Shown: positions 12,867 through 23,693 of the stretch, piece by piece
Position numbering within the stretch: the stretch's first letter is position 1
Layout: the number at the start of each line of letters is the position of its first letter
Assembly: GCA_902587085.1 (NCBI GenBank)
Contig: CACIJX010000001.1
Coordinates: 1 to 64,000 of the forward strand
Reading direction: 5' to 3'
Origin: an uncultured Pelagibacteraceae bacterium
Lineage (GTDB): Bacteria; Pseudomonadota; Alphaproteobacteria; Pelagibacterales; Pelagibacteraceae
Length of the DNA stretch: 64,000 bases
The notes under the pieces: model-generated
Databases searched by the model: none
Told to the model about the DNA's origin: nothing
Seen by the model: the letters and a program-made list of their open reading frames with translations, nothing else
Translations under genes and position numbers: made by a program

Positions 12867-13124
12867 TTATTTTCTTAAATTTAATTTTTTTATTATAACT
12901 TCGTAAGCTTTCGGATCATTCCTGCTTAAATAAGTTAATAGTCTTTTTCTCTGATTTACAGATTTTGTGAGCCCTACTGTAGAATGTTTGTCTTTTTTAA
13001 ATTTTTTAAAATGACCTGAAAGTTTCTCAATTTTTTGACTTAATAATCCAATCTGGACTACTGTGGATCCTACATCTTTATCATGTGTAGCTAGAGATTT
13101 AATTATGTCTTTTTTTATTTTCAT
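12867..13124 (-). CDS. rpsO: 30S ribosomal protein S15
   Basis: GSTVVQIGLLSQKIEKLSGHFKKFKKDKHSTVGLTKSVNQRKRLLTYL. Confidence 0.95.
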   Translation of the reverse strand: MKIKKDIIKSLATHDKDVGSTVVQIGLLSQKIEKLSGHFKKFKKDKHSTVGLTKSVNQRKRLLTYLSRNDPKAYEVIIKKLNLRK

Positions 13125-13494
13125 ATTTTTTATTCTCTTTTATCAATTCTTCAATTCTTTCAGCATAATCAAAGGACTTATCTTCTACAAAATACAATCT
13201 AGGAAGAAATTTTATATCAAGTTTCTTTGATAAAGCTCTTCTAACAAGGTGTGAAAATTCGGTCAAGATATTTACTGTCTTTTTTGTCTCTTTACCGCCC
13301 AAAGGAAGCACATACGCCCTTGCAGATTTTAAATCTGAGCTCATTCTAACCTCTGTAACTGTAACGAGTCTAGTATTCAATGAAGGAATTTTTGCTTCAT
13401 TTCTTAAAAAAATCTGACCTAAGTTTTGTTTAACCAGTTCTCCGACTCTTAGGTGTCTTAGATTTGTAGAGCCATGTATTGAATTTTTAATCAT
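13099..13494 (-). CDS. rbfA: Ribosome-binding factor A
   Basis: LRHLRVGELVKQNLGQIF; TVTEVRMSSDLKSARAYVLPL; PRLYFVEDKSFDYAERIEELI; overlaps rpsO start by 26 nt. Confidence 0.93.
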   Translation of the reverse strand: MIKNSIHGSTNLRHLRVGELVKQNLGQIFLRNEAKIPSLNTRLVTVTEVRMSSDLKSARAYVLPLGGKETKKTVNILTEFSHLVRRALSKKLDIKFLPRLYFVEDKSFDYAERIEELIKENKKYENKKRHN

Positions 13495-15688
13495 TAATTT
13501 GTCTTTGAATCATATCAATTTTATAGGACTCTATCATGTCTTTTTCTTTAAAGTCCAAAAAGTTTTTGAAAGTTATACCGCATTCAAGACCACTTTTAAC
13601 CTCCTTGGCAGCATTCTTTTCTCTAAATATACTTGCAATTTCACCATCGTAAATAACTTTTCCATCTCTAATTATTCTTGCTTTTGAATTATTAATAATT
13701 TCTCCCTCTGTAACTTTTGAACCTGCAACTTTTCCAGATTTAGAGAGTTTAAAAATTTTTAAAATTTCAGCAGTACCTTGGATCTTTTCAATTTTTTCTG
13801 GCTCTAAAAGACCAGATAAGGAATTTTCTACAAACTCTAAGGCTTTATAAATTATATTAAAAAATTCAATTTTGACTTTTTGCGATTCAGCCAATTTTTT
13901 TGCTTCACGATTGGGTTTAACATTAAAACCAATTACTATTGCATTAGATGCTTTTGCAAGAGATATATCCGTTTCGTTTATCATACCAATATCAGATAAA
14001 ATAATTTTTGGTTTAACCTCTGAGTGAGAAATCTTTTTTACTGAATTAGTAAGTGCTTCATTTGATCCCTGAACATCTGACTTTAAAATAATATTAAACT
14101 CTTTTTTATTATCTATTTTTTCAAAAATTTTTGCTTTATCTGCTGATATAATATTTGTATTATTGAGAGAGTTAGATTTCCAAAAATCACTAACTTTTTT
14201 TGCTTCATCTTCATTGCCTACAACTTGAAAATCATCACCAGCTTTCGATGCTTCGTTCATTCCAAGTATTTCTACTGGCATTGAAGGATAAGCATTTTCT
14301 ACGTTTTTACCTTCAAAAGTTAACATTGCTCTGATCTTGCCGTGAGTTTTTCCACAAACAAAATAGTCTCCTTTTTTTAAATCTCCCTCTGTAACTAAAA
14401 TAGTTGAAACTGGTCCTTTTCCTTTATCAATTTTAGACTCCAAAACTACACCCTTGGCATTGCCTTTTTTTGAAGCCTTAAGATCTAAAATTTCAGCTTG
14501 CAAAACTATGGTTGCTTTTAACTTGTCCAAGTTCGTTTTTTTTGTTGCTGAAACTTCAACAAATAAAGTGTCTCCGCTTAGATCTTCAGAAACTAATTCA
14601 TATCGCATCAAATCGTTTTTTATTTTTGATATATTAGAACCTGGTAAATCACATTTATTAATTGCAACAATTATCGGAACTTTTGCAGCCTTTGCGTGTT
14701 GAATTGCTTCCACGGTTTGTGGTTTTACACCATCATCGGCAGCTATAACTAAAATAACTATATCAGTAACTTTTGATCCTCTAGCTCTCATTTCTGTAAA
14801 TGCAGCGTGTCCTGGGGTATCAATAAAAGTTATAAGCTTTTTATCTTTAGTGCCAACTTGATAGGCTCCAATATGCTGTGTAATACCTCCATGCTCACCT
14901 GAAACAACATCTGAACTTCTCAGTGAGTCTAGCAATGATGTTTTACCGTGATCAACGTGTCCCATTATTGTAACTATTGGAGGTCTATTTTCTAAATCAC
15001 TTTCGTCTTTTGATTGTTTTTTTCCTAAAATTACATTTGGAGTATCGTCAACCTTAGCAACATGACCGAATTCTTTTACTATATACTCAGCCGTATCTTT
15101 ATCTATGGTATGATTTATCGTCGCCTTAACACCCATGTTTAGTAAAAATTTAATTATATTTCCAGATTGTTCAGCCATTCTGTTTGATAATTCTTGAATT
15201 GTTATTTGTTTGGAGATTTTAACTTCTCTAATAACCTTCTTAAATTCTTTTTTGATATCATCTTTATTAACTTTTTTTTCTTTAAGTCTTGCTCTTTTTA
15301 CAGAAGCTAAACTTCTTTGTTTAATTTCAAATTCTTCTACATTCATAGCTCTAGAAATTGTAAGTTTTGACTGTCTTTTATTTTGAAAATCCTTATTTTT
15401 ACTGGCGTTTTTATCTTTTGATTTATCTGTCTCTTTTTTTTCAGAATGAATAAATCTTTTAGTAGCTTGTTGTTCGACAAACTTCCTATTAAACTTTCTC
15501 TTTACGGAGACATCCCTATTTTGTTGTTGGTTTGTCCAAATTTTAGGTTTGGCAGGAAATTTGGAATTTTTATTTTTTGGAACAATAAATGTTTTTTTTT
15601 GTGATCTTACTGGCGTATCCAAATTAATTTTCTTATTAAATGTACTAGATATCGTTAGTGTTTTTTTTTTATTTTTTTTATTATCCAT
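13487..15688 (-). CDS. infB: Translation initiation factor IF-2
   Basis: [42 protein letters not shown] motifs. Confidence 0.98.
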   Translation of the reverse strand: MDNKKNKKKTLTISSTFNKKINLDTPVRSQKKTFIVPKNKNSKFPAKPKIWTNQQQNRDVSVKRKFNRKFVEQQATKRFIHSEKKETDKSKDKNASKNKDFQNKRQSKLTISRAMNVEEFEIKQRSLASVKRARLKEKKVNKDDIKKEFKKVIREVKISKQITIQELSNRMAEQSGNIIKFLLNMGVKATINHTIDKDTAEYIVKEFGHVAKVDDTPNVILGKKQSKDESDLENRPPIVTIMGHVDHGKTSLLDSLRSSDVVSGEHGGITQHIGAYQVGTKDKKLITFIDTPGHAAFTEMRARGSKVTDIVILVIAADDGVKPQTVEAIQHAKAAKVPIIVAINKCDLPGSNISKIKNDLMRYELVSEDLSGDTLFVEVSATKKTNLDKLKATIVLQAEILDLKASKKGNAKGVVLESKIDKGKGPVSTILVTEGDLKKGDYFVCGKTHGKIRAMLTFEGKNVENAYPSMPVEILGMNEASKAGDDFQVVGNEDEAKKVSDFWKSNSLNNTNIISADKAKIFEKIDNKKEFNIILKSDVQGSNEALTNSVKKISHSEVKPKIILSDIGMINETDISLAKASNAIVIGFNVKPNREAKKLAESQKVKIEFFNIIYKALEFVENSLSGLLEPEKIEKIQGTAEILKIFKLSKSGKVAGSKVTEGEIINNSKARIIRDGKVIYDGEIASIFREKNAAKEVKSGLECGITFKNFLDFKEKDMIESYKIDMIQRQIND

Positions 15689-15691
15689 AGA

Positions 15692-17245
15692 TTAGTCTTT
15701 AAATATAATTTCTCTCGCGCTCATTATTAAATTGTCTGCCTCTTCCCTCGTCAAATTGAAATCTTCGAGATACCCGTTGATTTTTATTCTTTTGCCTTTT
15801 ATTTCATCCATCCCACCGATTAATTCATCTGATGACAAATCAGCAAAATCTTTTAATTTTTTAATATTTTTTTCTCCAAGAACTACTAACATCCCCTGTG
15901 TCATACCACTAAGTTTTATTAAAGAGTCCTCAACACCCAATTTTTTTAATTTTTCTGAAATCTCTTTTTTTTCTTTTTCTAAATATTCTTTTCCTCTTTC
16001 AATTAGCTCTTGTGCAGTAGTTTCTTCTATTCCATCAATTTTTGAAATATTTTCTACACTTGATTGTGCGATTTCTTCAATATTCTGAAAATTTTCAGAG
16101 ACTAAAAGTTGACCTAGTGTTTCATCAACTTCTAAGCCTTTTATAAAAAGTTCCGTTCTCTCTTTGAATTCTGCTTGTCTTCTTTCAGAGTCCTCTTTGT
16201 CTGTTAAAATATCAATTTCATAATTAATTAACTTTGAAGCTAGCCTGACGTTTTGTCCTCTTCTTCCAATCGCCTTACTAAGATTTTCTTCAGTTAAAAT
16301 AACTTCAATTCTTTTATTTTGTTCATCAATTAAAACTTTTTGTATCTCAGCTGGTGAAAGTGACTCTGCTACTAATGTTGGTAAATCTTCTGTCCATTTT
16401 ATAATGTCAATTTTTTCTCCCTGTAGCTCATTTACAATGGTCTGAACACGACTTCCTCGCATTCCTACACATGCTCCTACTGGGTCTAATGAAGAGTCCT
16501 TAGAATGTACGCAAATTTTAGCTCTACTCCCTGGATCTCTTGCTACTGACTTAACTTCGATTACTCCTTCATAGATTTCAGGCACTTCCTGAAAAAATAA
16601 TTTGGATAAAAATTGTGGATGCGCACGTGATAAAAAAATTTGATGACCTTTTGTATCTTGCCTAACTTCATAGCAATAAGACTTTACTCTGTCACCGTTT
16701 TTCAAAATTTCCCTCTGCATCAACTCTTCTTTTCTTATAATTGCTTCTGCTCTTCCTAAGTCTACAATCACATTGCCATATTCAGCTCTTTTTATAATTC
16801 CGCTGATTATTTGACCTTGTTTATCTTTAAAATCTTCAAATTGCCTATTTTTTTCTGCTTCTCTGACTTTTTGCGAGATGACTTGTTTTGCACTTTGAGC
16901 TGCAATTCTTCCAAAATCGATTTGAGGAAGTTCTTCGTAGATCTTTTCACCTAGTTTTAAGTTTTTATTTTTTTTGTCAATACTTAAAGCATCTTTTAAT
17001 GTTATTTGTTTGTCAGGATCTTCTACCGTTTCCACAATTTCAAGAACTTTATGAATTTTTATACTTCCATTCTCCCTGTCAATGCTTGCTTCAATAGCAT
17101 TTTCAAAACCAAACTTGCTATGTGCTGCTCTTTGTATCGCAACTTCCATAGATGTAAGTATCAGCTCTTTGTCTATAGATTTTTCGTTCGCAACAGAATC
17201 AACTATTCTTAAAAGTTCCTGCTTATCTAGACTTCTGTTTAACAT
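15692..17245 (-). CDS. nusA: Transcription termination/antitermination factor NusA
   Basis: NusA N-domain, S1, KH (DPVGACVGMRGSRVQTIVNELQGEKIDIIKW) and C-terminal repeats. Confidence 0.98.
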   Translation of the reverse strand: MLNRSLDKQELLRIVDSVANEKSIDKELILTSMEVAIQRAAHSKFGFENAIEASIDRENGSIKIHKVLEIVETVEDPDKQITLKDALSIDKKNKNLKLGEKIYEELPQIDFGRIAAQSAKQVISQKVREAEKNRQFEDFKDKQGQIISGIIKRAEYGNVIVDLGRAEAIIRKEELMQREILKNGDRVKSYCYEVRQDTKGHQIFLSRAHPQFLSKLFFQEVPEIYEGVIEVKSVARDPGSRAKICVHSKDSSLDPVGACVGMRGSRVQTIVNELQGEKIDIIKWTEDLPTLVAESLSPAEIQKVLIDEQNKRIEVILTEENLSKAIGRRGQNVRLASKLINYEIDILTDKEDSERRQAEFKERTELFIKGLEVDETLGQLLVSENFQNIEEIAQSSVENISKIDGIEETTAQELIERGKEYLEKEKKEISEKLKKLGVEDSLIKLSGMTQGMLVVLGEKNIKKLKDFADLSSDELIGGMDEIKGKRIKINGYLEDFNLTREEADNLIMSAREIIFKD

Positions 17246-17260
17246 AATTTTTGTTCACCT

Positions 17261-17287
17261 AAAAAAAAATGGGCAAAAGCCCATTTT
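17261..17287 (-). terminator. Intrinsic terminator/attenuator hairpin just upstream of nusA
   Basis: Minus strand AAAATGGGC-TTTT-GCCCATTTTTTTTT: 9-bp stem with U-tract; lies between metK stop and nusA RBS. Confidence 0.8.
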
Positions 17288-17342
17288 GATATTCCAGGTA
17301 ACTTATGTATTTTTTAATTTAAATTTTTCTATTTTTCAAGAA

Positions 17343-18506
17343 CTACTTTTTAAAAATATCTATTTTATCAGTTTTTTCCCATGAAAAAGAGCCTTTGGAA
17401 TCTGGTTTTCTGCCAAAATGACCGTATGCTGCTGTGCATTCATAAATTGGTTTGTTTAAAGATAACATTTCTCTTATCCCTCTGGGGCTCAAATCAAAAT
17501 TATTTTTTATTAATTTTTCAACGTGTTTTGACTTATCTTCATCACCATCAAAAAGATTTACATATATGGACAATGGTTTGGAAACTCCAATTGCATAAGA
17601 CAATTGGATTAAACATTTATCTGCAATTTTTGAAGCAACAATATTTTTTGCGACGTATCGTGCCGCATAGGCAGCAGATCTATCCACTTTGCTTGGGTCT
17701 TTGCCTGAAAATGCTCCACCGCCATGGGGTGCTGCTCCTCCATACGTATCTACAATAATTTTTCGACCGGTAAGTCCTGTATCACCATCAGGACCTCCAA
17801 TTATGAATTGTCCAGTAGGATTTACATAAAATTCCTCTTCTTTTAACTGTGACAATAAACTTTTAGGTATAGATTTTTCCAAATAAGGTCTGACAATTTC
17901 TTTTACTTGAGATTGATTTACATCTGGTGAATGTTGTGTAGATATCACAACTGATGTTACTTTCGTGGGCTTGCCATTCTCATACATCATGGTTATTTGG
18001 CTTTTAGAGTCTGGCTCAAGTTTTTTTGCTAACCCTTTCTTTCTGTCAATTGCCATTAATTCTAGAATTTTATGTGAATAATAAATTGGGGCTGGCATTA
18101 ATACTTCAGTCTCATTACAAGCATAACCAAACATTATGCCTTGATCTCCTGCGCCCTCATCTTTATTTCCTTTTGGGTCTACTCCCATAGCAATGTCTGA
18201 AGATTGTGAGTGAAGATGAAGACTTATGTCACAATTTTGCCAATGAAAACCTTTTTGTTCATAGCCTATATCTTTTATACATTTTCTTACTTTTTCAGTT
18301 AAATCATCTTTTTTAATTTCAGGCCCTCTGGTTTCACCTGCAAGAACTACTTTGTTGGTTGTTGTAAGCGTCTCACAAGCTACTCTAGAGTGTGGGTCTT
18401 TTGATAGATAACTGTCAACAACCATGTCTGATATACGATCACAAACTTTATCGGGATGACCTTCTGACACTGACTCGCTTGTAAAATAATAATTTTTTGA
18501 TTTCAT
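17343..18506 (-). CDS. metK: S-adenosylmethionine synthetase
   Basis: [59 protein letters not shown]. Confidence 0.98.
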   Translation of the reverse strand: MKSKNYYFTSESVSEGHPDKVCDRISDMVVDSYLSKDPHSRVACETLTTTNKVVLAGETRGPEIKKDDLTEKVRKCIKDIGYEQKGFHWQNCDISLHLHSQSSDIAMGVDPKGNKDEGAGDQGIMFGYACNETEVLMPAPIYYSHKILELMAIDRKKGLAKKLEPDSKSQITMMYENGKPTKVTSVVISTQHSPDVNQSQVKEIVRPYLEKSIPKSLLSQLKEEEFYVNPTGQFIIGGPDGDTGLTGRKIIVDTYGGAAPHGGGAFSGKDPSKVDRSAAYAARYVAKNIVASKIADKCLIQLSYAIGVSKPLSIYVNLFDGDEDKSKHVEKLIKNNFDLSPRGIREMLSLNKPIYECTAAYGHFGRKPDSKGSFSWEKTDKIDIFKK

Positions 18507-20059
18507 CAGATTTTAAATTTACGTAATACGAAAAATATCGAAATATATGTAAATAAAAGTAGCAAAAATATCAAATCTTTTCTAAGAGTTTTTTTGCTTT
18601 TTTCAACAATTGGTACCTCTAATTCTATATTTCCCATTTCATTTGCTGATAAAATTTTTAAAATTTTTCCTTTAGGACTTATAAATGCACTAATACCTTT
18701 GTTTGCTGATCTCAAAATGTAGGTTCTAGACTCAATCGATCTAAAAATGGCTTTTGCGAAATGTTGGTGCGGTCCGATACTTTTCCCAAACCAAGCGTCC
18801 TCAGATATATTAATTATAAAATTGAAATCAGGGTTTTTTTGTACTAAATCTGGAAAAATAATTTCATAACAAATTAAAGGAAGAAAATTTACGTCAAATG
18901 AATCAATTTTCAACTTCATAATAGATTTGCTATCACCGCTTGAAAAAGAAGCATAACCTGGTGTTATTTTTTTAAGACCAAAAGAATTTAGAATGTTTTC
19001 GAGGGGTAAAAACTCCCCAAAGGGGACAAGTTTTTTTTTATCGTAACTATTGATAATGTTTAAATTTTTATCAACAACTAGCATGCTATTAAAATATTTT
19101 TCTCCCTGTGATGTTAGCTTTTTGGTATTTGCACCAAATATAATCAAATGATTATCGGAAAAATTTTGAGAGAATAAATTTTTGATTTCATTTCTTTTAA
19201 TAAAATCATTATTTAAAAATACTCCCTCTGGCCAAATGAAGATGGTTTTTTTTTGTTTATTTGGTTCACTATATCTTATTAATTTTGAGGCTACTTCATA
19301 TTCATTTTTAAAATCTGATAAATCTACACTTGCCGATACAATTTTAAAATTAATACTATTAAAATTATTTTCTTTTAGGTTTGTATTAACTTTATAAGAG
19401 CCATAAATGTAATTTGAGAAAAATAATATTATAAAAAAACTAAAAAAAAGGTATTTTGATTTGTTTTTAAAAAATAGAACCGAAGGAATAAAAAAAATTG
19501 TAATAAATAATAGATTTAATGAAAAAAAACCAACCGATGAGAGTATTTGCAAGCTTTCTTCGGACCAGGAAAAACTATAGCTCCAGAGATTCCATGGGAA
19601 TCCAGTCAAAATTTTACTTCTTAAAAAATCAGAAATCGAAAAAATTCCGCTAATTAAGAAAATTGAAGAGATATCTCTATTACAAAGATTTCCAATAAAT
19701 AGAATTGGAATAGAAAAAAATAAAGAAAGAAATAATGGTATTAAAAATAAACCAATCGGAATAAAAATTTTAAAAGAATCGTCGAAGGTTAAAGAGTGTG
19801 TTATCCAATATATTCCAAAAAAAAAGAAGCCAAAACCAAAAGAGGTTCCTAGTATAAAAAAATTAGAAAGATAGGGTTTTTTTCGATAAATATTTTTAGA
19901 TTTTCTTTTTACATACGTTATAGAGATAAATAATAAAGAAAGAGAAATAAAATTTATAAAAAAAAAATTAAATGGTTCAAAACTTAGTGAGGTTAGGCCT
20001 CCTAACAAAAGTGGAAATAAAAAAATAATAAAAAATCTTTTATTAAAGAAATTAAGCAT
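18506..20059 (-). CDS. lnt: Apolipoprotein N-acyltransferase
   Basis: Multi-TM N-half then nitrilase domain: [30 protein letters not shown]; stop overlaps metK start. Confidence 0.92.
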   Translation of the reverse strand: MLNFFNKRFFIIFLFPLLLGGLTSLSFEPFNFFFINFISLSLLFISITYVKRKSKNIYRKKPYLSNFFILGTSFGFGFFFFGIYWITHSLTFDDSFKIFIPIGLFLIPLFLSLFFSIPILFIGNLCNRDISSIFLISGIFSISDFLRSKILTGFPWNLWSYSFSWSEESLQILSSVGFFSLNLLFITIFFIPSVLFFKNKSKYLFFSFFIILFFSNYIYGSYKVNTNLKENNFNSINFKIVSASVDLSDFKNEYEVASKLIRYSEPNKQKKTIFIWPEGVFLNNDFIKRNEIKNLFSQNFSDNHLIIFGANTKKLTSQGEKYFNSMLVVDKNLNIINSYDKKKLVPFGEFLPLENILNSFGLKKITPGYASFSSGDSKSIMKLKIDSFDVNFLPLICYEIIFPDLVQKNPDFNFIINISEDAWFGKSIGPHQHFAKAIFRSIESRTYILRSANKGISAFISPKGKILKILSANEMGNIELEVPIVEKSKKTLRKDLIFLLLLFTYISIFFVLRKFKI

Positions 20060-20060
20060 T

Positions 20061-20513
20061 TTAATTTTTTCTTATTTTCTTAAGTATTGAAATTTCCATT
20101 TTATTCATCTTTTTATAATCTTTATTTGTAAAATGTTTATATCCCATCAAATGTAAAAAACCATGAACCCATAGTCTATCAAAATCATTTTTGAAGTCCT
20201 TCTTGTTTATCTTATTAAAATTTAAAATTACATCACCTAAATAAATGATCCCTTTTTTTTGTTTTTTAAATTCTTTAATATTATAAAACGGGAATGATAA
20301 AACATCTGTAGATTTATTTTTTTTTCTAAACTTTTTGTTCAACTTTTTAATTTCTTTATCTCCTCCCAAAAGGATTGAAAATTTAAACTTTTGCTTCTTA
20401 AAAAAGTACGATGTGTTATCAATAATTTTTAATTTATTATTTAAATATTTTTTTGGATTGGATATGTATTTTTTCCAAGTATCATTTTGCAAAAAAACAT
20501 CAACTTTTATCAT
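20061..20513 (-). CDS. ybeY: Endoribonuclease YbeY
   Basis: KKNKSTDVLSFPF, GDVILN, HGFLHLMGYKH. Confidence 0.93.
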   Translation of the reverse strand: MIKVDVFLQNDTWKKYISNPKKYLNNKLKIIDNTSYFFKKQKFKFSILLGGDKEIKKLNKKFRKKNKSTDVLSFPFYNIKEFKKQKKGIIYLGDVILNFNKINKKDFKNDFDRLWVHGFLHLMGYKHFTNKDYKKMNKMEISILKKIRKN

Positions 20514-21513
20514 CAGTTTTTTGCTGATAGGCTTGAATTATTTTAGAAACCAGGGGATGCCTTACAACATCTTCATGAGTAAATTCTATAAATTTTATCT
20601 CTTTAATATTTTTCAAAATTTTTTTTGATTTTATTAAACCTGACTGATCCTTGTTAATAAGATCGATTTGAGATGGATCGCCATTAACAACTAATTTGGA
20701 ATTTTCACCTATTCTAGTTAAAAACATTTTAATTTGAGTTAAAGTTGCATTTTGAGCTTCGTCTAAAATTGCAAAAGAATTTTTTAATGTTCTACCTCTC
20801 ATAAAAGCAAGTGGCGCTATTTCGATTTCACCTGTTTCAATTTTTTTTTGAATTTTTTCATAACCAAACAAATCATATAATGCGTCATACAAAGGTCTTA
20901 AATATGGATCTACCTTCTCCTTCATGTCTCCAGGTAAAAAACCTAATCTTTCACCAGCCTCTACTGCAGGACGCGATAAAATTACTTTTTCAATTTTTTT
21001 TTCCAATAACATTTTAACAGCTACAGATACTGCCAAGTAACTTTTCCCAGTTCCTGCTGGACCAAGGGATATAATTATTTCCTCTTGGATTAAAGCATTC
21101 AAATAATCTGACTGTCTCTTAGATCTAGGTATGACTGATCTTCTTGGAGTTTTAATAATTTGGTCTAAAGACCTAACATTGTTTTTATTTTTTTCCATAT
21201 TTTCTAAATTATTATTTTTTATTGAGTAAATTATATCATTATCTTCAATAGAATTTGTTACAAGAAATTTATTAACTAAAAACATGAACAAATTCGATAC
21301 ACTGGAAATTGATTTTTTGTCCCCCTTGGCAGTTATTGAGTTGCCCCTAAAAAATATGTTGGTATTAGTTAGTTTTTCAATTTCTATCAAATTTTTATTA
21401 AATTCACCAACAATTGCCATAAGGGTATTATTGTTAAAAATCTTAATATTTATTGTCTGATTATCAATTTTTTTAATCGAAATTTCTTTACTCAAATTTT
21501 TTGCTTCCAGCAT
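20500..21513 (-). CDS. phoH: PhoH-like ATPase
   Basis: SLGPAGTGKSYLAVSVA; LSRPAVEAGERLGFLPGD; FAILDEAQNATLTQIKMFLTRIG. Confidence 0.95.
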   Translation of the reverse strand: MLEAKNLSKEISIKKIDNQTINIKIFNNNTLMAIVGEFNKNLIEIEKLTNTNIFFRGNSITAKGDKKSISSVSNLFMFLVNKFLVTNSIEDNDIIYSIKNNNLENMEKNKNNVRSLDQIIKTPRRSVIPRSKRQSDYLNALIQEEIIISLGPAGTGKSYLAVSVAVKMLLEKKIEKVILSRPAVEAGERLGFLPGDMKEKVDPYLRPLYDALYDLFGYEKIQKKIETGEIEIAPLAFMRGRTLKNSFAILDEAQNATLTQIKMFLTRIGENSKLVVNGDPSQIDLINKDQSGLIKSKKILKNIKEIKFIEFTHEDVVRHPLVSKIIQAYQQKTDDKS

Positions 21514-22856
21514 TAAGCAGCTTCTCCTACTTTATTTGACCTAATAACTGTTCCAAATAAAGAATTCCTGTTATATTTTTTAATTTTAACATTTACTAAT
21601 TTCCCAACGTCAGTCTCACTAGCTTCTTCTATAATCACTGGAGTAGAACTCTTGTTTCTACTAAAATAATTATTTTGATTCTTCATTTTATTCTCAACTA
21701 AAACTTCATTGATTTTTCCAACTTCATTTTTATTTTTATAATTCTTTATTTTTTCAAGTAAGTCCTGGAGAATAATGAGTCTTTTCTGTTGAATTTTTTT
21801 GTTAAGTATTTTCATTTTTGCAGCTGGTGTACCTGGCCTTGGACTAAAAATAAATGAGTATGAGTTAATAAATTTAACTTCATTAATCAGTGAAATAGTT
21901 TCATCAAAATCTCTACTAGTTTCCTCTGGATATCCTACAATAAAATCGCTTGAAAAGGACATTTTTGGATTTACTTCCATTAAATTTTGTATGACATCTA
22001 AATATTCTTCTCGTGTATGTCTGCGATTCATTTTCTTCAGAATAATATTTGAACCACTTTGTACTGGTAAGTGAAGAAATGGCATTAATTTCTTAGAATA
22101 TTTATAGCAATCAATTAAATCTTTTGTCATATCATTTGGATGTGAGGTGGTATATCTAACTCTTTTTAAGTTTCTAATTTCATCAAGTTCAAAAATTAAA
22201 TCTGATAATCTAGATTTTTTTTTATTCTCGGTAAAATTATATGCATTTACATTTTGTCCTAATAAAGTAATTTCTCTTACTCCATTTTTTACTAGTTCTT
22301 TTGCTTCCCTTATAATATCTTTAGGGTTACGTGAAAACTCCTGTCCTCTAGTATAGGGAACAACACAAAAACTACAAAATTTATCACAACCCTCTTGAAT
22401 AGTTACAAAAGAAGATACTTTTGAAATAGAGTTTTTAATTTTGTTGAGGGTATCAAATTTTTTAACAACATCAAAATCTGTAAAATTATTTTTTTTTCTT
22501 TTTTCGAAACTTGAGAATATTTGAGAGAGCTCTTGATAAGACTGTGGTCCAACCACTGCATCGATGTATGGCTCTCTTTTAAGCATTACCTCGTTTTCAG
22601 CTTGTGCCACACAACCTGTAACAAGGACATATGGTTTTTTTTTATTTAAAAAATTTTTTTTTAATCTACCTATATCTGAATATACTTTTTCGGTAGATTT
22701 TTCTCTTATGTGACATGTGTTGAGAACATAACAATCAGTCTCTTCAAAATTATTAGTTTTTTCAAAACCTTTTTTCGATGCTAAATCATAAATACGATTA
22801 CTATCGTATTCATTCATTTGACATCCAAAAGTTTTGATAAAAATTTTTTTTGACAA
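21513..22856 (-). CDS. miaB: tRNA-2-methylthio-N6-dimethylallyladenosine synthase MiaB
   Basis: TFGCQMNEYDS; VTIQEGCDKFCSFCVVPYTRGQEFSR; HLPVQSGSNIILKKMNRRHTRE. Confidence 0.97.
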   Translation of the reverse strand: MSKKIFIKTFGCQMNEYDSNRIYDLASKKGFEKTNNFEETDCYVLNTCHIREKSTEKVYSDIGRLKKNFLNKKKPYVLVTGCVAQAENEVMLKREPYIDAVVGPQSYQELSQIFSSFEKRKKNNFTDFDVVKKFDTLNKIKNSISKVSSFVTIQEGCDKFCSFCVVPYTRGQEFSRNPKDIIREAKELVKNGVREITLLGQNVNAYNFTENKKKSRLSDLIFELDEIRNLKRVRYTTSHPNDMTKDLIDCYKYSKKLMPFLHLPVQSGSNIILKKMNRRHTREEYLDVIQNLMEVNPKMSFSSDFIVGYPEETSRDFDETISLINEVKFINSYSFIFSPRPGTPAAKMKILNKKIQQKRLIILQDLLEKIKNYKNKNEVGKINEVLVENKMKNQNNYFSRNKSSTPVIIEEASETDVGKLVNVKIKKYNRNSLFGTVIRSNKVGEAA

Positions 22857-22859
22857 AAT

Positions 22860-23291
22860 TTAATTCTTTTTATTTAATTTCTGAGCATAAAGTTCTAGTT
22901 TATGATCTACCAGTTTGTATCCTAACCTTTGAGCAATTTTGTTTTTTAATTCCTCAATATCTTTGTCAACAAACTCTACTATTTCTCCGCTATTTATATC
23001 TATTAAATGATCATGGTGTTCTTCAGTAAGAGGTTCATACCTTGACTTACCTTCTTTAAAATCATGTCGTTCAATAATTCCAGCTTCTTCAAATAATTTT
23101 ACTGTTCTGTAGACAGTAGCAATGCTTATTTTGTCGTCGACTTTGGAAACACGTTTGTGCAGTTCATCCACATCTGGGTGATCTTTGGAGCCATAAGTCT
23201 CTTTTGAGTCAGACATAACCTTTGCAATAACTTTTCTTTGCTCAGTAAGCCTTACACCCTTTTGTTTACATTTTTCTTCAATTTTACTCAT
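22860..23291 (-). CDS. fur: Ferric uptake regulator family protein (Fur/Mur-like)
   Basis: GVRLTEQRKVIAKV; ISIATVYRTVKLFEEAGII; EEHHDHLIDINSGEIVEF. Confidence 0.88.
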   Translation of the reverse strand: MSKIEEKCKQKGVRLTEQRKVIAKVMSDSKETYGSKDHPDVDELHKRVSKVDDKISIATVYRTVKLFEEAGIIERHDFKEGKSRYEPLTEEHHDHLIDINSGEIVEFVDKDIEELKNKIAQRLGYKLVDHKLELYAQKLNKKN

Positions 23292-23306
23292 AATTATTAT
23301 TTTTAT

Positions 23307-23693
23307 TTAACTTGAATATACTGGTTTAATCAAATTCTTTTCAAGTAGATTTTTTTTTATCAAGATATTTATGTTTTCAAGGTTAAAATCAGATAAGCTT
23401 GTATCTTTGTACCCATAAAGTTGAGCCCCTTTTGCTATTTTCATTCCTTTAGCCACAGAGAGAGAAATTCTTAAACCTGTGAAACTTCCCGGCCCAAGAT
23501 TAACAATTATTGAGAAAGTTTCATTAATTATAGCTTTTTTTTCATTAACAAAGTCAAATATTTTGTTCACAAGCAAATTATTATTTCTTATATTAGTGGC
23601 TTGTAATTTTTTTATAAAAAATTTTTTGTTAACTCGTAAGGCTATTAAATCATTTTTACCAGTGAAACTAATTATTAAAAAATCATTTACCAT
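23307..23693 (-). CDS. tsaB: TsaB-like t6A biosynthesis protein, apparently half-length (start moved to ATG 23693)
   Basis: NLGPGSFTGLRISLSVAKGMKIAKGAQLYGY is the TsaB signature; only about 128 aa, ending LIKPVYSS. Confidence 0.75.
   Translation of the reverse strand: MVNDFLIISFTGKNDLIALRVNKKFFIKKLQATNIRNNNLLVNKIFDFVNEKKAIINETFSIIVNLGPGSFTGLRISLSVAKGMKIAKGAQLYGYKDTSLSDFNLENINILIKKNLLEKNLIKPVYSS

Noticed and set aside
16615-16632. GCACGTGA in nusA as another parS site
   Set aside because: Flanks (GCGCACGTGATA) lack the TTTCAC/GTGAAA arms
17381-17758. 125-aa plus-strand ORF over metK
   Set aside because: Antisense shadow of metK; no recognisable domain
18480-18530. Possible SAM riboswitch upstream of metK
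   Set aside because: metK start overlaps the lnt stop; there is no leader to hold a riboswitch
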